Position numbers and translations under genes: made by a program. Below, in pieces: positions 46,986 through 58,100 of a stretch of 64,000 nucleotides of DNA (position 1 is the first letter of the stretch; the number at the start of each line of letters is the position of its first letter). The stretch lies in assembly GCF_029867415.1 (NCBI RefSeq), contig NW_026705178.1, positions 253,001 to 317,000 on the forward strand, written 5' to 3'. This DNA comes from Vicia villosa (taxonomy: Eukaryota; Streptophyta; Magnoliopsida; Fabales; Fabaceae). The notes under the pieces were generated by a model. The model worked only from the letters and a program-made list of their open reading frames with translations. It was not told the DNA's origin and did not search any database.

Positions 46986-49900
46986 ACCATGCTTAGTCTT
47001 CAACTTTAATCATGAATAATTTGGTGCTAGCTTTTTGCTCATGATAAGACTTGTACACTTGAATTGATACAATGTTCTTGAAGCTTTTTCCATACTTTTT
47101 GACATGATTATTTGATTTGTACTTTGTCTTCATCAAAACACATTGGATGGAGAGTCTTGACATCACATTCTCCCCCTTTTTGATGATGACAAACAATTGA
47201 AAGTTAAAATGCTTGAATCTCTTGATATTCTTGAATCTATTATGTGAATGCTCCCCCTATATTTGATAACTTTCCTTGATCAAAGCTCTCCCTTGATTCA
47301 TATAGAATTTACATCTTTCTTTTGATCTGCAATAGTTAGAGACAAGCATACACATATATAACTTCTCCCCCTTTATCATTAGCAAGAATAATGGGAAAAG
47401 ACTTTTAAAATTATAGAGAAATTTATAATAATAAAAGAAATTTATACCTATGAATTTTACCTCATGAGTGACTTCATCAACCATTCATCTTTGGTGAATA
47501 TGATTTTGAAGCCTTTGTCACAAAGTTGACTTTTGCTTAGAAGAATTTGCTTTAGTCTTTCAACATAAAGTACATCTTCAATTGGAGTTAGTATTCCAAC
47601 TTTTTCAATGCCAAGAATTATTCCTTTTAGGTATTCCCCATATATGAAATCACCCTTGGACTTTAGAACTAGATTTGAAAGTTAGTTTAAGTCTTCCATC
47701 AAATGCTTAGAGCCACCACTTATCAAAACATCATAGATTTTAAGTGGTCCTCAAGCAAACATACAAAACAAATTAAGTTTTATTTGGTATCCATTGTGCC
47801 TTGGGTCCATCATATTTAGTTCCTTTCTTAACCCACACATAATGCCCACTTGCCACACTAAAAATTCTAACATATAAAGCATTAGGTGTATGGCCACTTA
47901 TACCATAATAAAAGCATGTATGAATAAAGTTGATTTGGTATCTTGGAACATAATGTTTCTTTTAAAAAAATCTTTTCCTTTTAGGATAAAGATGAACCAC
48001 TTTAAGCTTCTTCACTTTCTCTTGAAATGTTTCATCACTAGCCGTAACAAAGATAGTTTTGTTAGAACTTATTTTTGATGACTTTGAATAACCAAGCTCA
48101 CTTTTATCATTGGAATATCTTTGTTTACTAAGGACACATTCCAACCCAATTTTTCCTTTTTCATACCTTTCAAGAACTCTCTTTAATTGGAAAATTTGGA
48201 AAGAAAGTGATTCACATTTATTTCATACAATTTTTTTATCACTAATCATCTTTTGTTTTTCATCTTTGAAATATTTATCCATTGTCTCAACTTTTTCTTC
48301 TAGAGATGAAATTTATTTCTTTTAAGATGATATATTTTTTTACAAAATTGTACATTCATTCAAGAGTTCATTTATGGCACCTTGTGCATCATTATCATAA
48401 AGGGAAAATTCATTACTAACCTCATTGTCTTCATCATCGGAATGGTGTGAAGCCATAAATACTAAATTTGCACATTCTTTTCTTTTGGAATCAGAAGATG
48501 AACTTACTTCATTGTCATCACATGCTACATATGCTTTATTTGGTCTTTTGTTCTTCTTTCACTTGAAGTATTTATTCTTCTTTTCAAGTGTAGGGCATTA
48601 ATTTTTGACATGTCCCTTTTCTCCATATTCAAAGCATTTAACCTTCCTTGTTGGTGCTTTCCCTTTAATGATCTCCTTTTTCCTTTCTTTTCTTAGAAAC
48701 TTTTCAAAACTTCTTGATAAAATCATCATCTTCATCACTAGTGGATCCTTCTTGATTGCCATCATGATGTTTGACTCTAGTCTTTAAGGAAATTTCTTTT
48801 GAATATTTTACTTGAATTTCATGTGTTTCAAGTCTTCTGAGTTTCGTTTCATATTCTTGAAGTTTTCTGAACAATGTTGCGGAAGTCATTCTTGATAGGT
48901 TTTTCTTCTCGGATATTACCGTCACTTTTGGTTGCAATTCCCTTGTTAAGGATCTAATCACTTTAAGATTGAGTTCCTCGGTAGTAAGAGTCTTACTAAG
49001 TGCTTTCAAGTGATTTACTAAGTGCACGAATCTTTTTTGTAAGTCGAGAATGGATTCACTGGGTTGCATTTTAAATAACTCACATTCTTGACTCAATGTA
49101 TTTAATCAAGATCTCTTAACTTCAACGGTTCCTTCATGAATATCTTCTAGAGTATCCCATATTTGTTTTATCGTCGTACATGAAGAAACACGGAAAAACT
49201 CATCCATGCTAAGTGCACCTTGAAGAAGATTGATTTCCTTTTTATCATAGAGGATTTTTTTCTTATCGTCGTCATCCCATGAACCTTTAGGTTTTATCGA
49301 ACCAACACCATTGGCAATAGTTGTTGGAATAAAAGGACCATTTTGGACTGCTTCCCATACTTATTCTCCTTGTGCTTCTAAGTGAGCCTTCATCCAAATT
49401 TTCCAAAAATCAAAGTATTCTCCAAAAAATAATGGAGGCTTGTTGTTACTACCACCGTCTCTAAAAATTGGAATTTGATTGCGGAAGCCATCAGGATCTT
49501 TTAGGTTACCTATAACCTGCTCTGATACCAATTATAAGTTTAATAGTGCGCCTAAGAGGGGGGTGAATTATGACTTTGAAAATTTATCTGATTTTAGAAT
49601 ACTTGTTCTTATTTTTCTGGTTTGGTGCAAGAGTTTATACATGTGTTTCTTTCTTTTCTAGTTTTTGATTTATGATGAAAGCGGTAAATGCGGAAAAGTA
49701 AAGAACACAATGATGTATACTGGTTCCCCTCACAATTTGAGAGTACTCCATTCCCCTTTCAACACGAAAGAGATTTCACTATTGTTAGATATTTGTACAA
49801 GGCTAAACCTAAGACTTCTCCTACAATCTTCTAACAACAAGACCACAAAGAAAAATCATCTTGGATCAATCAAGTTGAAATGAGAACAATCCTCTCACTT

Positions 49901-50471
49901 TCAACCTCTTGCTTCCAACCTCCTTAAAAATACTGTTTCGGAACGTTGTAAATTGTGGGGGGTTTTATGTTGTATGGCTAGTCAAAATGCCACGATTTTC
50001 CAAAAACTGCATGTTTGAAAAATTGAAAATTTGTCTAATTATTTGAACCAACCCAATGCAACATCTATTGATTTATCCGAGTCAATAAATTATATTTGAA
50101 AGTGATTTAACATGGTTCAAACATGATAAAAAAATTATATTTGAAAGTGATTTAACATGGTTCATATATGATAAAAAAAATATTTGAAAGTGATTTTTAA
50201 TATAATTTTAGTGTTTGTACCTCTATCAATCAAGATCCATGCTTAGTATCAATATATCAATTCTAATGTTTGTACCTCTATCAATCAAGATCCATGCTTA
50301 GTATTTAACTTTAATCTTAAATAATTTTGTGCTAGCTTTTTCCCATGATAAGACTTGGACACTTGAATTGATACAATACTCTTGAAGCTTTTTCCATACT
50401 TTTTGACATGATTATTTGACTTGTACTTTGTCTTCATCAAAACACATTAGATGGAAAGTCTTGACGTCACA
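46986..50471 (-). mobile_element. internally deleted Ty1/copia element
   Basis: Minus-strand order: LTR 50471-49531, primer site at 49530-49514 (TGGTATCAGAGCAGGTT), Gag remnants, polypurine tract 47181-47168 (AAAAAGGGGGAG), then the start of the second LTR from 47167. The LTR starts TGTGACGTC/TGTGATGTCAAGACT are shared: about 180 bp at 46990-47167 aligns with 50290-50471. Gag pieces: 49096-48704 encodes ESILDLQKRFVHLVNHLKA (UBN2-type copia Gag), and 47600-47480 encodes IEDVLYVERLKQILLSKSQL (GAG-pre-integrase). Integrase, RT and RNase H are absent, so the element is an old deletion derivative. Short tandem duplications lie inside its LTR at 50085-50310. Confidence 0.75.
48704..49096 (-). pseudogene. 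copia Gag fragment (UBN2 type)
   Basis: A 130-codon open stretch begins MSQECELFKMQPSESILDLQ. It continues through SLTRELQPKVTVISEKKNLS and KLQEYETKLRRLE, which match the copia Gag pattern of helices used for particle assembly. Frames up- and downstream are broken by stops, and the CCHC knuckle is not intact here. Confidence 0.7.
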
Positions 50472-51500
50472 GGGATATGTGTGCAACCCGAGCTAATCCT
50501 GTGAAAACCTCACCATCCGGGTTTGCTAAACCTATGAGGTTATCCATAATAACGATGATCATTTGGAGATGATCCTGGTCATATGTGCCTGATAGAGGTA
50601 GTGGCAGAGGCACGTCGTCATCCGGTACCCCAGGATCAAAAACCTAGAAACAGAAGGCCCTTAGCATTCAAAGACCCTGAAGCAAGTGGTATGAGGCAAG
50701 GATGTGATATTATGAGATACCACTCCAGATAACCATCCTCACACTACGAAGGGTACTAAAATGGAACTACCCTATATCTAATCTCACGGGAAGAGCTGAT
50801 GTTATGGCTCTAAAACCATCTATCAATACTCCCCTCTAAAGCCTCTAGAATTGGTCGAGGGATACTCTAGACATAACCATATTGTAGAAGACACCTCTCA
50901 GGAAAATGTCTAGCCACCAATGTCTCCCACCTCATATGCCATGAATATAATGTAGCTTCGTTGAATGGACGATGGGCCCGATGAGTTATATATGGTGTCT
51001 AGATGACATCATCTATTCTCAGAGCATCCAACCTCCTTCTGTACTTTATAACCCCACCGACAATTGCCTTCATGGCCCTTGGATCGTCTTTTGCGGCATA
51101 TTGCACTCTCTTATCACAAATGCTAGGAAAATACTCGTATATCCAGCACTGGAGAATAAAAAATAATTAATGTCACAAACAATAATTAATTAAAACCAGA
51201 TAAGAAATGCTCGTATACTTGTATTAAACTTTGATAACCAGCAAGTTGTCTAGTCTGTGGCATAGTCGCAACTCCAAGTGCCTTGTAGTTCATGGTCAAG
51301 GCGGCTACTCCACAAGCCCAACATGGAGTTTCTAGGATACTAAACAACCACAGTTATCAGACATCAATGTAAACACCTGACTTATCTGCAAAGAAAGTAT
51401 ATGCTATTACATGTAGCATGTACGCCATAGTGGCAATCTCATACCTCTCTACCTCCACAAGCTCCTGGAGTCTAGGGCTAAGCCATTGATAACCATGGTG
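50472..51500 (-). pseudogene. plant mobile domain (PMD) protein remnant
   Basis: The minus strand encodes, in broken frames, LSPRLQELVEVERYE, FFADKSGVYIDV, TPCWACGVAALTMNYKALG, RAMKAIVGGVIKYRRRLDAL, TPYITHRAHRPFNEATLYSW and ERCLLQYGYV, the order of a plant mobile domain C-terminal half. The tail at about 50480-50560 (NLIGLANPDGEVFTGLARV) matches the remnant at 360-893. It is cut at 50471 by the copia LTR and at 51500 by the Mutator transposase fragment. Confidence 0.7.
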
Positions 51501-52517
51501 AAGAAATAAGGACATACATGATGGAGAGATGGGCTACAAATAGGTTGAGATTTCAAAAATTGGCAGATGTTGAAGTGTTAGCAAACATTAGAAGGAAAAT
51601 TGAGAAAACAAGTTCATACACAAACTTGTAGCTTATCAGGTAAATACCTTTAATCCCAATACTTGCATTTGTCTGTTTTGAGATGACTTTGTTTGTCTGC
51701 GGATCTTACCTTTGAGCAATATATTTTTGGATGACTTTGTATTTTGTTTATTGTTCTGTGTTAGGATGTCTCATGAGCATATCTTTGAAGTAAGGCATCT
51801 AAAAAACTGAGCAGAAAAATTTACAGCCAATTTGAAGGAAAAGATTTGTTCATGCAGAAGATGGGAGCTGACAGACCTACCTTGTGTTCATTCACTTTCA
51901 GCCATGAAAAGTAGGAACCATAAGGTTGATGACTACATCTCTGATTATTACAGGAAATCAAGATATATGGAAGTTTACAAACTTGTAATTTTTCTTGTTA
52001 TTGGCTCCATGTGGGTAAGAACAAAGTATTCTGATGTTTTGCCCCCAAAGTATAGGAAAATGCTCGGAAGGACAAAAAAGATGAGGAATTTAGAGCAAGG
52101 TGATATTGATGGATCTGATATAAAGATGAGAATAACTAGATTCATTATCAAGTGTAATAGATGTGAGAAACCAGGTCACAACAAGGTTACTTGCAAGGTG
52201 ACACCAATTAGTCAAGCATCCCAATAAGTTCCTACTCAGCATCCCAATAGGTTCCTACTCAAGCATCCCAACAAGTTCCTACTCAAGCATCCCAATAAGT
52301 TCCTAATCAAAGATCCCAATATGGTCCTACTCAAGCATCCCAAAAACCATCACAACAAGCATCCAAGCAAGTGACTAAAAAATCCAAGAAGTTACCAGTC
52401 AGAATGCCAACTACACCTTTTATACCACCTACAACAACTAGGTTAAATGCAGCCAAAATTGATGTTGGTCCAACAACAAGAAGGACAACACCTACTAAGA
52501 GATCCACACCAAACTGA
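51490..52517 (+). pseudogene. Mutator-like (MuDR) transposase C-terminal fragment
   Basis: Starts with EEIRTYMMERWATNR at about 51500. A probable intron (about 51640-51763) follows, then EHIFEVRHL-type sequence and the SWIM zinc finger CSCRRWELTDLPCVH (51847-51893), RNHKVDDYISDYYRKS, and a zinc knuckle CNRCEKPGHNKVTC (52158-52196). The rest reads as a Gln/Ser-rich tail with an 8-residue QVPTQASQ-like repeat. The first such repeat is interrupted by a TAA where CAA is expected (52226), after which the phase holds in pieces to a stop near 52517. The DDE catalytic part is missing, so it is inactive. Confidence 0.8.
52200..52360 (+). repeat. 24-bp coding tandem repeat in the transposase tail
   Basis: About five to six copies of a 24-bp unit close to CATCCCAATAAGTTCCTACT, encoding an 8-residue Gln/Ser/Pro-rich repeat in the ancestral frame. 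Confidence 0.75.
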
Positions 52518-53069
52518 AAAATTTAGTTTAATGTTAGAGTTGTTGTTTAGTTAAGTTATGTTAAGTTGCAACTTGGTAAGTTAAGTTTGTTATTGAACCT
52601 ATAATGTAAGGTCTGTTGAACCTGTAATGTAAGGTCCGTTGAACCTTTAATGTAGATCTTTTAAACATGTAATGTAATGTTTGTTGTTGTTAGCATGAAC
52701 ATGTGTTTTGGTATTATTAAATGTTTGAATATTGGTGGTTCACACCATATTATTAATGGATCAGAATTAAGGGCTTTGTTCAATTGAATGTCTATATGTT
52801 TGAATATAAACCAACTGATAAATAATTGTATAAACCAACTGTGAATGAAAGCAAACATATTCAATTGAAAACAAACATACACAATACTTGAAATCAAATA
52901 AATAATGAAATGGAAACACATTAATTCATAACAAACATTTGAAACTGATACAATTTTTACAATTGTTTTAATATTCTAAATGCCACCACATTCTAAAACA
53001 AATTGTTACAACTGACTCAAACTAATTCAAACTGATACAATTGTTACAACATTCTAAATAGGACCACAA
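52518..53069. other. AT-rich spacer with short 3'-end repeats
   Basis: At about 52595-52675 a 25-bp unit (GTTGAACCTGTAATGTAAGG) is repeated three to four times, probably the 3' untranslated end of the transposase. The remainder is AT-rich with CAAACATA/AACTGATACAATTGTTACAA words. No gene seen. Confidence 0.5.
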
Positions 53070-53570
53070 CTAAAACCATACAAACATTCTCTTCCAAATT
53101 TTTTCCGAATTCATCATTTTCTTCATTTGAATTTGTAAGTCCCTTATTTGTATCTTGAGTCCATCATTTGTTTCCTTTAAAGACTTCATCTCCATTTGTG
53201 TTGCATCAAGTTCATTTTGAAACTTTTCCGATCCACTATTTTGCTTTTTCATAAACTAGTCTTTCTCATCCACCACATCATCATAGAACCATTGAAAATA
53301 TCCACAGTCAGCTTTTGTTGCACCCTATGTAATTCACATTTCGACTATATCAGAACAAACATAAATGAAGAAGCAATGTAATTTCTTTTTTACCTTATAA
53401 TGACGACAACCCTAAAATTCTTTCCCAAAGTTCGTGACAGTTGAAGCCTTTCCAAGAAGAGCCATGTGTCCACAACCACATATGGGTTTCCATCGCAAAT
53501 TGGCATCCAACGACCACCGCTCTTCACACTGGATTTGTATGTACATTGCCCAGAGTTAGTTGATGATTAC
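53070..53570 (-). pseudogene. GRF-type zinc-finger protein remnant
   Basis: The minus strand encodes CGCGHMALLGKASTVTNFGK followed by EF-stop-GCRHYK, a probable intron (about 53393-53325), then GATKADCGYFQWFYDDVV and a coiled coil to 53070 (ELDATQMEMKSLKETNDGLK). The pattern C-x-C-G ... N-x-G ... C ... C-G-Y-F-x-W is the GRF zinc finger, common in small plant ORFs carried by Mutator-like elements. A TAG replaces a Trp codon and another TAG follows the finger, so it is dead. Confidence 0.65.
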
Positions 53571-55142
53571 TACTTCATTTTCCACAAGCAATTTCAATCT
53601 TGGAAGCTTTAAAATTTAAGAAACCTAAAATTTGGGGAAAATCTGGGTTGTACAAAAAGGGAATAGAAATATGGAACGAATAAGAAGTTTATGTAATCCA
53701 CATCACCTGCCACGTAGACCAAAACAAACGTCAGTTTCAGTCAATTCGACAGTAAGGATCACTGTGGACCTTTTTGAACAATTAAATGATCAATTTGAAA
53801 CTTTTTAAACTTAAGGACCAAAACGGACCCCGAGATAAACTTAAGAAATCAAAAAGGATATATTATCAAAAAGAAGAGTTGTTGGGTCGTATTCTAAGGA
53901 TTCCAACGTTTAATCTTAACATTTCCCCATATTTTATTTGAAAAATATTTGGTAATTTCTTTTCACCCTTGTACCTTCTCCCACACTCTTGAAAATTCAA
54001 AAATATCGTCGGAAATTTTCGGAGATACATCTCCGAACGCGCCTTAAATCACCTCATCCTTTGTAAATCAACTAGCCACCCCTTTTTTTACACAAATTGG
54101 TTCGGAGACGCATCTCTGAAATTTTCTAGGATGCATTCGAAGATGTATTTCCGAAAACACCCATAATCCTATTTGCTACACGTTTTTCATTGAAATTGGC
54201 GCCGTTGTCGGGGACTCTGTTGATTTTAACTAATTTAGAGTCATGTGAATTGTATCCTTGCATTCCTGCATTTCTGGCCTTTACGCGGACTAGCGTAAAA
54301 AACTCGATTTTTTGGAAAATCAACTGTGAATCAAAATTTTACAATGTTATTTAATCAGGAAAAACTCTAAAAATCATAAAGGTGACTCGTTCGTTTGTGT
54401 TCAATTTTGTGAAAAATGGATGCATTCGAAGATTCAACTCCAAAAATTTGGAGATTTTTTAATTTTCGCCAAGAATTTGAAAAAAGTTATAAAGATGAAA
54501 AAAGAAATTGTCAAATATTTAACTTGTGTCATGGAGTCTATAGTGGTCTATGGTCAACTTTTTTTTAGTTCACCTCTTAAGTTAATTGCCAAGTGAGTAA
54601 ATTACCCGACACATTTTTTTTTTTTTAAACATAGATTTAGATTTTGATCAATATTGCAAAAGTTTGGTCACTAAAAAGACCTCTCTAAAACTATAAAAAC
54701 TATAAAGACTAAAAGATGCATAAAAGGCTGAAATGATACATTTGATATCTTTTTTTATATGGTATGATAATTCTTTCCTTTAGTGGTGCTTAATCTGTGC
54801 AAACTATATGCAAGAATAGGAAAACCAACGACTAACATGTTGCTAACATAGCTCTTATAATTTTAAGTCAATTAATTTATAACATTCAAGAAATCAACAA
54901 CTTTTAATGGATGTTTCTAATATTTGAATGTCACCTTAGAGGGTCAAATCTTTTCAAAATATAGATGATGAAGCTGTTTAACTATCAAAAACCCTATGAG
55001 CACTCTACATTCAACAAAACGGATATTGAATAAACACGACACTTAGAATGACAATGAGATTTATAAATAGGGACGGAGTGCTCTATTTCATCACAAGGCA
55101 TATTGGCAAGACATCAAGCAGGCATATGCAATTGATAAACTC
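53571..55142. repeat. intergenic sequence with TTCGGAGATGCATCTCCGAA-like palindromes
   Basis: At about 54015-54035, 54100-54120 and 54130-54155 there are three imperfect copies of a palindrome of form TTCGGAGAT(A/G)CATCTCCGAA. It resembles in layout, but not in sequence, the palindromes at 13.1 and 22 kb. The rest is AT-rich without recognisable genes; the last ~200 bp should contain the RLK2 3' untranslated region. Confidence 0.5.
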
Positions 55143-58100
55143 TTAATTTCTTTCCTCCCAATAGGAGGAATCAAGGTGGACTGGATAAAGGTCTACAGCC
55201 GATGAAGATGCAGCCGTCCATGGCCCATCAATTGATAAACTCTGACTTTGTGTTTGTGACTTACTTTTCTCATTTTCTTCAATCTGATAATAATACTTCC
55301 TCATTACTTCAAACTTCTTTTCATCCAATACTTCACTTGAATCTGCAACGAATTCTGGAACCACGGTCCTACCTTTGAGCATACTTACCACCGACGACAT
55401 GGAGGGCCTAAGGTTTGACGTGACATTCGTGCATAGGAGAGCCACATTGATCATCACCATAGCTTCCTTTTTGTTGAAATCTGATCCTAATCTTCTATCA
55501 ACTAGCTCCATTAAGTCACCTTTCTCTTTCATCAAATGTGCCTGTTGAAAGAAGAAAAAAAAAAAGAATAGTTTGATTTGAAACCTAAGTCATTTAGAAT
55601 AGATACATTAAACTTTGAAAAATTCTTCAGAGTAATTGGTCATATTTCTGTAAAATATCTAAACCAAAAGGACGTCACTTATCAAGAAGCTTCGTGATAG
55701 TAAGATTCTAGAAAATTGCAGTAACTATGAAATGTCCTCTGCAATTACTCTTCTAGAGAGATTAAAATTATATACTTTTCCAATCCTCTTCATCGTCCAA
55801 GTGAAATGTAATATTTCAACAGAGAAATGTTCTCCTACTTTTCAAAATTAACGTTCTGTTTCTTAATTGTTAATATTTTTGTAAAAATGTTGTCTCCATG
55901 TTGGTAAGGACAAGGAAAGGGGTAGGAAAAGGTGACACGCGATTTCATTCCCTTGTAGAGTTGAATTATTACATGAAAAACGAATAACGACATATGTATG
56001 ACACAAAAATGTAACTAGATAAGTATCATGGATAATTAAATTTACATGATCAGGGAGTACATAAAAAAGTTACCCAATCAAGAAGATAGAATGTTTCCTC
56101 CTGTGACCGATAAAGGGTGTTGCTCCTTCCACTAACGATTTCCAAGGCAACAACTCCAAAACTATAAACATCTGCTTTGTCCGTCAAATAACCATGCATT
56201 GCATATTCAGGAGCCATGTAACCACTACATAATTGAAACATATCATTGCAGCAATTTGATATTAGTATACACAACAAGATATCAAAACTATTATCACAAA
56301 GATATCATTTGAATTGAACTTGATAACTTTTTGGAATACTTTTTAATAAACTCAGAGAAGGCAAGAAATCAGGTACTCACTATGTCCCCGCAATTCTAGT
56401 GCTAATGTGAGTATTGTCCTCGTCATCAAGCCTGGCTAAACCAAAATCAGATATCTTTGGTTTGAGATCTTTATCAAGCAACACATTAGTGGCCTTGATG
56501 TCCCTATGAACAACCTTCAGTCTTGATTCTTCATGAAGAAATGCCAAACCACTAGCAATACCAACACAGATCTTCTTCCTAGTTGACCAATCTAGTTTTA
56601 TTTGGTGTTCCTCGGGACCTTTATTTGTTAATGTAATAAAAAATCAGAACAAGATACCACGTGGAAACGTGCTAAGTTAAAAAACGTGAACTATCACATA
56701 AATAGCAGCCGAAGTAAACAATGTAGGGAAGTTACCAAATAAAGCACGGGCAAGACTATTGTTTTCCAAGTATTCATAAATCAGCAACAACTGATCTCCC
56801 TCCACACAACAACCATAGAGTTTAACAAGATAAGGGTGTTGCAAAGCAGAAATCATGCCTATCTCATTTAGAAACTCACGATTCCCTTGCTTTGATTTAG
56901 AAGAAAGTTGTTTGACTGCTATCAATGTCCCATTGGGTAAACATCCCTGCATTTTGAGGAATGTTGATTTAGAAGTAGAGAAGTGATTTTCTCAAAAATA
57001 CAAGTACAATTAAAATAAAAACATGACACCCAAGAGGAATTGTTATATTATGCAAAATACCTTGTACACTGGACCAAATCCTCCTTCTCCAATCTTATTT
57101 GAAATATCAAAGTTATTTGTAGCTGATTTGATGTGTCTTAAGGTAAATAGATCCGTTTGAAGGTCTAAACTCTTCAGCTCTGCTAGTTGAAGTAAAAGAA
57201 GAATCAAAGGTAGCTTGAATTAATAACTTACACATGGACCCTCTGCATCAACAATCTATTTCTTGAAAGCTTGCAACTTTCTTTTCATCAAATTAGCTTG
57301 AACTAACGCATGAATACTAAAACTAATCTCGTGTTCCATAACATGATATACTAATAAAAGTGTATCCTCAAACTCATTCGGTTACACAACATGAGCAAGT
57401 TTATCTCGTATCACTTGAATAATTCATGTGTTGGCAAAAAGTTTTATAATAATAGCAACAAAAGAAATTTCTTTGTTATCACCTTTTGCTAAAGAGTTTT
57501 TCTTTCCAAAACATCCTTTCCGCCAGAGTATACCGAATACTAGAATGATAATAATTGTTGCTGCAACCACACTTCCAACCACAGCTCCAGCAGGTTTGCT
57601 TCTATGGGTTCTAGGGCTTCTAGGTGGAGAGTCTGCTTGATTATTATGATGCAGTACATTTTCAATGTTAGAACATAACATGGAGATGGCATAAGATTAG
57701 AAAGGTACAAAGTATAACCCACCAGATTCCACTGATATAGCTGATATAAGAGGACCATATACGGATTTATCTGGGAGATACTGTGTCCCTTTTCCAGCCC
57801 AATACAATCGGATCTCCAAAGTATTACTAGAAACATTAACATCTTTGAACTGTTTTGTGACTTTCTTACCAACTCCCCCAGCTTCTTCGGCAATATTGAA
57901 GTCTTTTTGCACGCGCATTCCCTGCAACATTCCAATCACAACCATAATGTACCGTGATGATTACAACCTACAAATTTTTTAAATGTCATTTATTTTATAA
58001 ATAATGGCAAACAAGTGAACTGCTAATTAGAAAAATATTCAGTTGTTAGTGCGATATTTTATATATTTTAATTGGAAAAATAGTTCGCCAATGTCCCTAT

